DNA from: Polaribacter sp.
GTDB lineage: Bacteria; Bacteroidota; Bacteroidia; Flavobacteriales; Flavobacteriaceae
Length of the DNA: 9,579 nt
Assembly (NCBI GenBank): GCA_029248845.1
Contig: JAQWIO010000058.1
Coordinates: forward strand, 1 to 9,579
Reading direction: 5' to 3'
The notes below the pieces were generated by a model that saw nothing but the letters and a program-made list of their open reading frames with translations, did no database searches and was not told the DNA's origin. A program made the translations under genes and the position numbers. This document shows, piece by piece, positions 1-5,659 of the stretch (position 1 is the first letter of the stretch; every line of letters starts with the position of its first letter).

Positions 1-566
1 TCTGCCGTTATGTTTTCTTTGTCACAAATAATTTTTAAATAATTTTTAGCGTCTAAAACTCCAATTCGTTTGAAATCAAAAATTTGACAACGAGATAAAA
101 TAGTCGGAATAATTTTATGCTTCTCTGTGGTCGCTAAAATAAAAATAGCGTGAGCTGGAGGCTCTTCTAATGTTTTTAAAAAGGCATTGAAAGCTGCTTG
201 TGAAAGCATGTGTACTTCATCTATAATATATACCTTGTACTTGCCAGTCTGAGGTGGAATTCGAACTTGCTCGGTTAAACTTCTGATGTCATCTACTGAA
301 TTATTCGAAGCTGCATCTAACTCAAAAATATTAAACGCAAAATCTTCATCAGCAGAAATTTCTGCATCTTGTTGATTGATGTTTTTTGCTAAGATTCGTG
401 CACAAGAAGTTTTTCCTACACCACGCGGACCTGTAAATAACAATGCTTGTGCTAAATGATTATTTTTGATAGCATTTTCTAGCGTATTTGTAATGGCTTG
501 TTGCCCAACAACGTCCTCAAAATTTTGAGGACGGTATTTACGCGCAGAAACGATAAAATGCTCCAT
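1..566 (-). CDS. dnaX: DNA polymerase III subunit gamma/tau, N-terminal 188 residues (cut by window edge)
   Basis: This is the AAA+ ATPase subunit of the clamp loader, which opens the sliding clamp and organises the replicative polymerase in the cytoplasm. I translated it from the ATG at 566 on the minus strand, and it stays open to the left edge for 188 residues. The protein begins MEHFIVSARKYRPQ, the classic DnaX start. Walker A is GPRGVGKT (residues 46-53), Walker B is IIDEVH (114-119), sensor 1 lies in ILATTE (143-148), and the SRC arginine-finger motif is at 158-160. The LDAASNNSVDDIR block (83-95) matches Bacteroidota DnaX. The four-cysteine zinc module normally found between Walker A and this block is absent: Cys55 and Cys160 are the only cysteines seen. 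Domain III and the tau region lie outside the window. The gene is divergent from msrA. Confidence 0.97.
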   Translation of the reverse strand, partial: MEHFIVSARKYRPQNFEDVVGQQAITNTLENAIKNNHLAQALLFTGPRGVGKTSCARILAKNINQQDAEISADEDFAFNIFELDAASNNSVDDIRSLTEQVRIPPQTGKYKVYIIDEVHMLSQAAFNAFLKTLEEPPAHAIFILATTEKHKIIPTILSRCQIFDFKRIGVLDAKNYLKIICDKENITA

Positions 567-586
567 TATTTAAATAAAATTTTTAA

Positions 587-618
587 CAAAAATAGACATC
601 TTATCTATTTTCTACAAG
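587..618 (-). promoter_or_regulatory. Candidate dnaX promoter (Bacteroidota type)
   Basis: On the minus strand the bases 594 to 587 read TATTTTTG, a full match to the Bacteroidota -7 consensus TAnnTTTG. A CTTG at 618-615, 20 bases further upstream, could be the -33 element (consensus TTTG). Transcription would start about 15 bases before the dnaX ATG at 566. The same 9-mer CTATTTTTG also occurs inside msrA coding sequence at 957-965, so the box alone is weak evidence in such AT-rich DNA; position and spacing are the better support. Confidence 0.45.
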
Positions 619-640
619 TGGGTATCTTAAGAAAATGCTA

Positions 641-661
641 AAGTTGTAAACAAGTTGTAAA
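641..661. repeat. Tandem direct repeat of AAGTTGTAAA, 11-base period
   Basis: AAGTTGTAAA occurs at 641-650 and again, without mismatch, at 652-661. The copies are one DNA turn apart, so a protein could bind both on the same face of the helix. The pair lies upstream of the candidate dnaX promoter and about 130 bases upstream of msrA. Its function is unknown, and chance is possible in AT-rich DNA. Confidence 0.5.
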
Positions 662-710
662 TAGATAGAGTATCTCTTGATTATATTACATTTATATAAT
701 TCAAATAGTC

Positions 711-764
711 TATTTTTGTACTATAATTTCTGTAAATTTCAGAAATAAAAATACACTATTTTTG
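711..764 (+). promoter_or_regulatory. Two candidate -7 boxes flanking an inverted repeat, upstream of msrA
   Basis: TATTTTTG, matching the Bacteroidota -7 consensus TAnnTTTG, occurs at 711-718 and 757-764, each preceded by C. Between them lies a perfect inverted repeat, ATTTCTG (726-732) and CAGAAAT (740-746), with a 7-base spacer. If the second box is used, the inverted repeat covers its upstream promoter region, as an operator would. Neither box has a clear TTTG at -33. This is inference from motif and position only. Confidence 0.35.
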
Positions 765-793
765 AGTTTTTTAACCCGTATAATTATTTGTAA

Positions 794-1465
794 ATGACTA
801 TTTTAAAATCTTTTAGTGTTGTCAGTTTTTTAGTATTATTAGTCTCTTGTTTTGGTTTTACTGAAAAAAAAGAGATTGCTTCCAAAGCACCCTATTTGAT
901 TAAAAAAGAGACGGAGGTTGCCTATTTTGCAAGTGGATGCTTTTGGTGTGTAGAAGCTATTTTTGAGAGTGTTATAGGGGTGGATGAAGCTATTTCTGGG
1001 TATGCAGGAGGCCATACATTAAATCCAACTTATCAAACGATTGGATCTGGAAAAACAGGACATGCAGAAACTGTAGCTGTGTATTACAATCCTAAAAAAG
1101 TAAGTTTTAAAACTTTGGTAGCTGTGTTTTTTGGTTCTCATGATCCAACTACTAAAAATGGTCAACATCCAGATTATGGAACACAATATCGCTCTATTGC
1201 CTTTTATTCAACAGATAGTGAAAAGAAAATTATAGAAGCTGCAATTACTAAACTAAACCAAGAAATTTACTCAGGTAAGATAGTTACAGAAATAACCAAA
1301 CATACCAAATTTTTTAAAGCTGAAGATTACCACCAAGATTATGAAAAAAGAAATCCCAATCAAGGGTATGTGAGAGCAGTCTCTATTCCAAGATTAAATA
1401 AATTCAAAAATAAATTTCCAGAGCTGTTAAAAAAAACAAGCCCAATAAAGAAATACAAACCATAA
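794..1465 (+). CDS. msrA: Peptide methionine (S)-S-oxide reductase, predicted lipoprotein
   Basis: MsrA reduces the S form of methionine sulfoxide in oxidised proteins. The protein has 223 residues. A hydrophobic segment (about 7-18) ends in the lipobox LVSC, with Cys19 as the lipidation site, so the enzyme should sit in the cell envelope rather than the cytoplasm. The catalytic motif GCFWC spans 48-52, with Cys49 as nucleophile. Further family signatures are GYAGG (69-73), GHAETV (89-94), HDPTT (116-120), DYGTQYRS (127-134) and AEDYHQDY (176-183). Besides Cys19, only Cys49 and Cys52 are present; the C-terminal recycling cysteines of E. coli MsrA are missing, so Cys52 is the likely resolving residue. 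No MsrB domain is fused. The ATG at 794 is chosen because it yields a complete signal peptide; no Shine-Dalgarno is visible. The gene stands alone, divergent from dnaX and convergent with the peptidase gene 9 bases away. Confidence 0.95.
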   Translation: MTILKSFSVVSFLVLLVSCFGFTEKKEIASKAPYLIKKETEVAYFASGCFWCVEAIFESVIGVDEAISGYAGGHTLNPTYQTIGSGKTGHAETVAVYYNPKKVSFKTLVAVFFGSHDPTTKNGQHPDYGTQYRSIAFYSTDSEKKIIEAAITKLNQEIYSGKIVTEITKHTKFFKAEDYHQDYEKRNPNQGYVRAVSIPRLNKFKNKFPELLKKTSPIKKYKP

Positions 1466-1474
1466 CTTGACAAT

Positions 1475-2521
1475 TTAGTGAGTAAATTCTTGAGGAGCTA
1501 CTTTGTCAACTTCCAATCTTTTTTCTCTGTTGGCAATTTCCCAAGCTGTGTGAAAAATTAAACGTGTTCTTTTTGCTAATAAATCGTATTCAATTTTATC
1601 AGGCGTATCTGTTGGCCTATGGTAATCCTCGTGAGTTCCATTAAAATAAAAGATAACAGGGATGTTCATTTTTGCAAAGTTGTAATGGTCTGATCTGTAA
1701 TAAAAACGATTAGGGTCGTCTTTGGCATTGAATGTATAGTCTAAATTAATATTGGTATATTTTGAATTTATATTTTCAGATACTTGGTGAAGTTCCGTAC
1801 TTAATTTATCAGAACCTATTAAATATACATAATTAGAATCAATGGTATGTGTTTTATCAACTCTTCCTATCATGTCAATATTTAAATTACAGACAGTCTT
1901 TTTTAGTGGAAAAATTGGATTTTCTGTATAGTATTTTGATCCTAATAAACCTTTTTCTTCTCCAGTAACATGAAGAAATAATAAAGACCTTTTAGGGCCT
2001 TTTCCTTCTTTTACAGCCTGTTTAAATGCTTCAGCAATTTTTAAAATTGCCACAGAACCAGAACCGTCATCGTCTGCACCATTATAAATTTCACCATCAT
2101 GATTTCCAACATGGTCTAAATGCGCAGAGATCACAATAACCTCATCAGGTTTTTCTGTTCCTTGAATATATGCTAAAACATTTTCTGAGTCTTTTAGTGA
2201 TACTCCTCTCGCATTTTTATTTAAAAATTCTGCAGGAACTTCCTGAAAATAATCATTTCCTCCTAATGGAGAAGGAATTTTTTGACCGACATAAAAATCT
2301 TTTAAGTAATTAACAGCTTTTTTTTGTCCTGCTTCACCTGTATCTCTTCCCTCAAATTCATCTGAAGCAAAAATATACAAATGTGTTTTTAAGTTTTCTG
2401 CTGTAATTGATTTTGCAAATTTAGCAGCATAATCTGTTACCGTATCTTTTTTAGATATGTTATGACCAACACTGCATGCTAGAAAAAGATAAAAGCAAAA
2501 AATAGGTAGTATTTTTTTCAT
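1475..2521 (-). CDS. M28-family zinc metallopeptidase, predicted lipoprotein
   Basis: This is a di-zinc peptidase of family M28, whose members are mostly aminopeptidases or carboxypeptidases of the envelope. The 348-residue protein starts with a short hydrophobic signal ending FLAC, with Cys16 as probable lipidation site; Phe at -3 is unusual but tolerated in Bacteroidota. The metal site is complete: His134 (SAHLDH), Asp151 (GADDDGSG), catalytic Glu188 and ligand Glu189 (TGEEKG), Asp216 (NIDMIGR) and His301 (HEDYHRPTDT). FASDEFEGRDTG (51-62) is the usual N-terminal block of this subgroup. Substrate cannot be read from the sequence; scavenging of extracellular peptides is a reasonable inference. 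It lies 71 bases downstream of the ABC ATPase gene on the same strand and could be co-transcribed, although no functional link is evident. Its stop is 9 bases from the msrA stop on the other strand. Confidence 0.93.
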   Translation of the reverse strand: MKKILPIFCFYLFLACSVGHNISKKDTVTDYAAKFAKSITAENLKTHLYIFASDEFEGRDTGEAGQKKAVNYLKDFYVGQKIPSPLGGNDYFQEVPAEFLNKNARGVSLKDSENVLAYIQGTEKPDEVIVISAHLDHVGNHDGEIYNGADDDGSGSVAILKIAEAFKQAVKEGKGPKRSLLFLHVTGEEKGLLGSKYYTENPIFPLKKTVCNLNIDMIGRVDKTHTIDSNYVYLIGSDKLSTELHQVSENINSKYTNINLDYTFNAKDDPNRFYYRSDHYNFAKMNIPVIFYFNGTHEDYHRPTDTPDKIEYDLLAKRTRLIFHTAWEIANREKRLEVDKVAPQEFTH

Positions 2522-2592
2522 GAAGTTATTTTAAATAAATTTTTTTACAAGATATGACTTTAAAGTTATACAATTTTCGGACCATAGTAACA

Positions 2593-3390
2593 TTAAATTT
2601 TAGGCATTACAAATTGTGCTATCGTTTTATTGAACGTAACAAGTTCTTTGGGAAATAGAGTTGCGAAGGCATTTGCTTTGATCAATTCAGTTGGCCTGCC
2701 GTAATGGAATGTATTTGAAGATAAAAGCACCATTTCATCTGCTAATTGAATTGCTAAATTAACTTCATGAGAAGATATAATAATTGTTTTTTGAGTCTTT
2801 GAGACGAGTTCTTTTAATAAAGAAAATATTTTAATCGTATGATGTATGTCTAAATGTGCTGTTGGCTCATCTAGAATGATAATTTCGGTGTCCTGGGCTA
2901 GTGCTCTTGCGATAAGAACTCTTTGAAGTTGCCCATCACTTAACTCATGAAAACGCCTATTTTTAAGGTGTTCAATTTCTGTTTGCTTGATAGCTACTTC
3001 TATTTTTTCCACATCAGTAGTACAAAGTTTGTCAATCCAATTTGTATAGGGTTGTCTTCCAAGAGCAATTAACTCATAAACAGTTAGTTGACTTTCTGGT
3101 AAGCGTTCTGTTAAAACTAAGCTTACCTGTGTAGAAAGTTCTTTTTCAGACAGTTCTTGTATGTTTTTTTGGTTGATAAATATTTTACCAGAAAGGGGCT
3201 CTTGAACTTTAGAAAGTGTTCTTAGTAAGGTAGATTTTCCGATTCCGTTTTTACCTAAAATAGCAACTAGTTTTCCTTTTTTAATTTCTAAGTTAATTTC
3301 TGATGTTATAATTTTTGTCCTCTTTTTTTGGTGATATCCGATCGATAGTTTTTCAGTTCTGAGCACAATATTTTTTTTTGAATTCTTCAT
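2593..3390 (-). CDS. ABC transporter ATP-binding protein, FecE/BtuD type
   Basis: This is the cytoplasmic ATPase that powers the adjacent FecCD-type permease, importing an iron siderophore, heme or cobalamin; the sequence does not settle which. The 265 residues carry Walker A GKNGIGKST (46-54), the signature LSDGQLQR (150-157), Walker B with catalytic glutamate IIILDEPTAHLD (170-181, Glu175) and the H-loop His208 (SSHE). An ungapped comparison with remembered E. coli FecE (its SLLPQHHL block against SLVLTERL, 90-97 here) puts Thr94 where the Q-loop glutamine should be, and the signature has Asp152 instead of the usual Gly. Related Bacteroidota ATPases, as I recall them, show a similar VLT-E/D pattern, so this looks like a clade variant rather than a dead enzyme. 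The start codon directly follows the permease stop codon, so translation is probably coupled. Confidence 0.93.
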   Translation of the reverse strand: MKNSKKNIVLRTEKLSIGYHQKKRTKIITSEINLEIKKGKLVAILGKNGIGKSTLLRTLSKVQEPLSGKIFINQKNIQELSEKELSTQVSLVLTERLPESQLTVYELIALGRQPYTNWIDKLCTTDVEKIEVAIKQTEIEHLKNRRFHELSDGQLQRVLIARALAQDTEIIILDEPTAHLDIHHTIKIFSLLKELVSKTQKTIIISSHEVNLAIQLADEMVLLSSNTFHYGRPTELIKANAFATLFPKELVTFNKTIAQFVMPKI

Positions 3391-4419
3391 TTACACGTAA
3401 AGTTTCTTTTTTCGAACCAACAACCAAATAACAACAGGAGCTCCAAACAATGAGGTGATGGCGTTTATAGGGAGTGTAAATTCGCTAGTTGGTAATTGTG
3501 CAACAGCATCGCAAATTAATAGAACAATGGCCCCAATTATTGCAGTAGCAGGTAATAATACTTTATGATTAGAACTCGAAAAAATTATTTTTGTAATGTG
3601 CGGAACTGCAAGTCCTACAAAAGCAATCGGACCAGAAAAAGCAGTAATTACACCCGTTAAAAGACTTGTAATAACTAAAATAATATTCCTATTTTTTTTT
3701 ATATTTATGCCTAAGCTTTTTGCATAATTTTCACCCAATAACAAACTATTTAAGGGCTTAATAATGAAGATTGTCCCTACAATTCCAGCAGTATAAATAC
3801 ATGTAAAAACAATTAATTCATTCCAAGATAAATTACCCAAACTTCCAAAACTCCAAAAGAGGTATTGTTGAATTTGAGCTGCTTCACTAAAGTAGGCTAA
3901 AACACTAATCACTGCTGATGTTAAAGAACCAAACATCAATCCAATAATTAAAATAGACATGGTATTTCTTACTTTATTTGCTGCGAAAATCACTGATGAT
4001 AATACCAAAAAAGCACCAAAGCTGGCAGCAATAGGTAGTGAGAAATTAGAAAGAGAACTTGTTCCTAAAACCCCACCAAAAATTGAGGATCCTAAAATTA
4101 AAATAGCTACACCTAGGCTTGCACCAGAGGAGATCCCCAAGACAAAAGGACCTGCCAAAGGGTTTCTGAACAAGGTTTGCATTAATAAGCCACAAACAGA
4201 CAAGCCAGAACCTACTAAAATTGCGGTAATTGCTTTAGGAACTCTAAAATTAATAATGATTGTTTCCCAACTATCTTTGCTAATGTTTTCACCAAAGAGA
4301 ATATTAAAGATGTCTTTAAAGGGAACCGAAACAGACCCAAAACGAATGTTTAGAAAAAATAAAATGATCAGAATTACTGATAAAAGTAAAAAGTGTTTTG
4401 AATAGTTTTTTTGTTTCAT
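3391..4419 (-). CDS. FecCD-family ABC transporter permease (iron/heme/B12 type)
   Basis: This is the inner-membrane channel subunit of a type II importer, expected to form a homodimer with two copies of the adjacent ATPase. I place the start at the ATG at 4419, giving 342 residues, a normal length for the family. The longer reading from 4473 would overlap rdgB by 29 bases and add a polar, arginine-rich, non-family leader; AGGA at 4428-4431 also favours 4419. Family hallmarks are FRVPKAITAILVGSGL (58-73), RNPLAGPFVLGISSGASLG (85-103), the ATPase-coupling segment GPIAFVGLAVPHITK (263-277) and the C-terminal LPINAITSLFGAPVVIWLL (316-334). There are about nine to ten hydrophobic segments. It follows rdgB by 25 bases and abuts the ATPase gene. 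No periplasmic binding protein or TonB-dependent receptor is in the window, so these partners must be encoded elsewhere. Confidence 0.93.
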   Translation of the reverse strand: MKQKNYSKHFLLLSVILIILFFLNIRFGSVSVPFKDIFNILFGENISKDSWETIIINFRVPKAITAILVGSGLSVCGLLMQTLFRNPLAGPFVLGISSGASLGVAILILGSSIFGGVLGTSSLSNFSLPIAASFGAFLVLSSVIFAANKVRNTMSILIIGLMFGSLTSAVISVLAYFSEAAQIQQYLFWSFGSLGNLSWNELIVFTCIYTAGIVGTIFIIKPLNSLLLGENYAKSLGINIKKNRNIILVITSLLTGVITAFSGPIAFVGLAVPHITKIIFSSSNHKVLLPATAIIGAIVLLICDAVAQLPTSEFTLPINAITSLFGAPVVIWLLVRKKKLYV

Positions 4420-4427
4420 ATGATCAT

Positions 4428-4431
4428 TCCT
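4428..4431 (-). promoter_or_regulatory. AGGA ribosome-binding site for the permease, supporting the start at 4419
   Basis: On the minus strand AGGA lies 8 bases before the ATG at 4419. Purine-rich Shine-Dalgarno sequences are otherwise scarce here, as usual for Bacteroidota. The site falls in the short gap between rdgB and the permease and helps reject the longer ORF that begins inside rdgB. Confidence 0.45.
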
Positions 4432-4444
4432 ATTACAAAGGAAT

Positions 4445-5026
4445 CTATTTTTTGTATTCAGATAAAAAAGCAACTAATTTTTTAATTGCTATTCCTCTAT
4501 GAGAAATTGTATTTTTTTCTTCGGAAGACATTTCGGCAAAAGAAGTAGTATGATTTTCGGGTTTAAAAATAGGATCATATCCAAAACCTTTTTCACCTTG
4601 CTTTTTTGTTAAAATTTCTCCTTTACAAATACCCTCAAAAAGAAATTTTTCTTCATTTAGATTTAAAGAAACAGCTGTTCTAAATTGTGCTTTTAGATTT
4701 GATTTATTTTCTAATTCAGCCAATAATTTTTGCATGTTATTCTCAGAATTACTGGGTTTACCCGCAAACCGAGCAGAGTATACACCCGGTTTCCCTTTTA
4801 AAATTTCTACCTCTAAACCGGTATCATCTGCAAAACAATTGTATCCAAATTTTTGGGTGATATAATCTGCTTTTAACTGAGCATTCCCTTCTAAGGTAGT
4901 TTCAGTTTCTTCAATTTCATCAAAACATTGAATATCTTCTAAGCTTAAAACCTCAATTGTATTAGGTAATATTTCTTTAACCTCTTTCAGTTTGTTAGGA
5001 TTGTTAGTTGCAAAGACAAGTTTCAT
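4445..5026 (-). CDS. rdgB: XTP/dITP diphosphatase (RdgB/HAM1 family)
   Basis: This house-cleaning enzyme hydrolyses dITP, XTP and ITP to the monophosphate and pyrophosphate, keeping deaminated purines out of DNA and RNA. The 193 residues match the family length. Motifs visible are ATNNPNKLKEV at the N-terminus (6-16; phosphate-binding T/N/K residues), FADDTGLEV (65-73, with catalytic Asp68), GVYSARFAG (81-89), GFGYDPIF (147-154; purine pocket) and SHRG (175-178). The gene heads the run rdgB-permease-ATPase on the minus strand. The link to a metal or cofactor importer looks like simple operon packing rather than shared function. The ATG at 5026 begins the conserved MKLVFATNN sequence exactly, so the start is secure. 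Confidence 0.96.
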   Translation of the reverse strand: MKLVFATNNPNKLKEVKEILPNTIEVLSLEDIQCFDEIEETETTLEGNAQLKADYITQKFGYNCFADDTGLEVEILKGKPGVYSARFAGKPSNSENNMQKLLAELENKSNLKAQFRTAVSLNLNEEKFLFEGICKGEILTKKQGEKGFGYDPIFKPENHTTSFAEMSSEEKNTISHRGIAIKKLVAFLSEYKK

Positions 5027-5059
5027 AATGTTGCAGATAGTGGTTTAAAAATATATAAT

Positions 5060-5067
5060 CAAAGTTA
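5060..5067 (-). promoter_or_regulatory. Candidate -7 box for the rdgB-permease-ATPase run
   Basis: On the minus strand this reads TAACTTTG, matching TAnnTTTG. It sits in the 98-base gap between rlmH and rdgB and would start transcription roughly 25-30 bases before the rdgB ATG. No TTTG is seen at the expected -33 spacing, so support is limited. The rest of the gap shows no hairpin or other gene. Confidence 0.35.
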
Positions 5068-5124
5068 CAAAGTTTTAGTGCCTTAAATTTAAAAAATTAG
5101 AAAAAGAGTTCGTTTCGTAATTCC

Positions 5125-5598
5125 TTACTCATGATGATAAGGTTCATTTTTAAGAATGCTAAAACCTCTGTAGAGTTGCTCTACTATAAATAAACGAATC
5201 ATTTGGTGAGAAAATGTCATTTTAGACAATGCTATTTTTCCTGTAGATTTTTTATAAACGGCTTCAGAAAAGCCGTAAGGTCCTCCAATAACCAATACCA
5301 ATTGTTTAAGACCCATATTCATTTTTTTTTGCAGGTATTTAGAGAATTCAATTGAAGTAAAGTGTTGTCCTTTTTCATCTAACAATATTAAATGATCTGT
5401 TTTTTGGAGTTTTGAAAGTATCAGTTCTCCTTCTTTTTGTTTTTGCTGAATCTCGCTAATTTTTTTTACATTTTTAAGATCAGCAATAATCTCTAATTCA
5501 AATTTTATATAATGTTTTAATCGGTTTTGATATTCATCAATTAATTTAATTAATTGGGTATTATCAGTCTTTCCGATGGCGAGTAATTTAATTTTCAT
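5125..5598 (-). CDS. rlmH: 23S rRNA (pseudouridine1915-N3)-methyltransferase
   Basis: RlmH is a small SPOUT-family enzyme that uses S-adenosylmethionine to methylate pseudouridine 1915 in helix 69 of 23S rRNA, acting on the assembled 70S ribosome. The 157 residues match the family's usual 155-160. The trefoil-knot cofactor pocket is visible as LLDEKG (72-77), VIGGPYGF (103-110) and the C-terminal block LSKMTFSHQMIRLFIVEQLYRGFSILKN split over 124-151, and the protein ends in the conserved YHH(E). The start MKIKLLAIGKT is typical. It is divergent from nadC with 61 bases between them, and lies upstream of rdgB on the same strand. Confidence 0.97.
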   Translation of the reverse strand: MKIKLLAIGKTDNTQLIKLIDEYQNRLKHYIKFELEIIADLKNVKKISEIQQKQKEGELILSKLQKTDHLILLDEKGQHFTSIEFSKYLQKKMNMGLKQLVLVIGGPYGFSEAVYKKSTGKIALSKMTFSHQMIRLFIVEQLYRGFSILKNEPYHHE

Positions 5599-5602
5599 GA
5601 TG

Positions 5603-5610
5603 CAAAACTA
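5603..5610 (-). promoter_or_regulatory. Candidate -7 box directly before rlmH
   Basis: The minus strand reads TAGTTTTG, a match to TAnnTTTG, ending only 4 bases before the rlmH ATG at 5598. If used, the transcript would start at or within a few bases of the ATG and be nearly leaderless. No -33 TTTG is visible; the upstream side is occupied by the heptamer tract at 5610-5637. Low confidence for that reason. Confidence 0.3.
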
Positions 5611-5637
5611 TGAATTATGAATTACGAATTACTATTT
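5610..5637. repeat. Short heptamer tract between rlmH and nadC
   Basis: Four consecutive 7-base units, ATGAATT, ATGAATT, ACGAATT and ACTATTT, fill much of the 61-base divergent gap. The first two are identical, the third differs by one base, and the fourth is degenerate. The period and the A-(C/T)-x-x-x-T-T framework resemble the longer tract before hisS. It ends 22 bases before the nadC start. It could be a remnant of a mobile or slippage-generated intergenic repeat. Confidence 0.6.
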
Positions 5638-5659
5638 TTACATCAGAATAAAATGACTT

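Noticed and set aside
957..965. CTATTTTTG within msrA as an internal promoter
   Set aside because: It falls in codons for a conserved part of MsrA and shows that this 9-mer occurs by chance at this base composition.
1472..1488. Hairpin AATTTA-GTGAG-TAAATT between the converging msrA and peptidase genes, as a shared terminator
   Set aside because: The stem is six A-T pairs with no GC and no T run after it, too weak to call in AT-rich DNA, although its position at both gene ends is suggestive.
3959..4405. Open frame of 148 codons on the plus strand
   Set aside because: It lies wholly antisense to the permease gene, is rich in K, P and T as expected from a reversed membrane-protein gene, and matches no family.
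4420..4473. 18-residue N-terminal extension of the permease starting at 4473
   Set aside because: It overlaps rdgB, is polar and arginine-rich, precedes a normal family start at 4419, and the AGGA at 4428-4431 supports that later start.
5027..5124. Small RNA or tRNA in the rlmH-rdgB gap
   Set aside because: No cloverleaf, stable hairpin or terminator is visible; only AT-rich sequence with one -7-like box.
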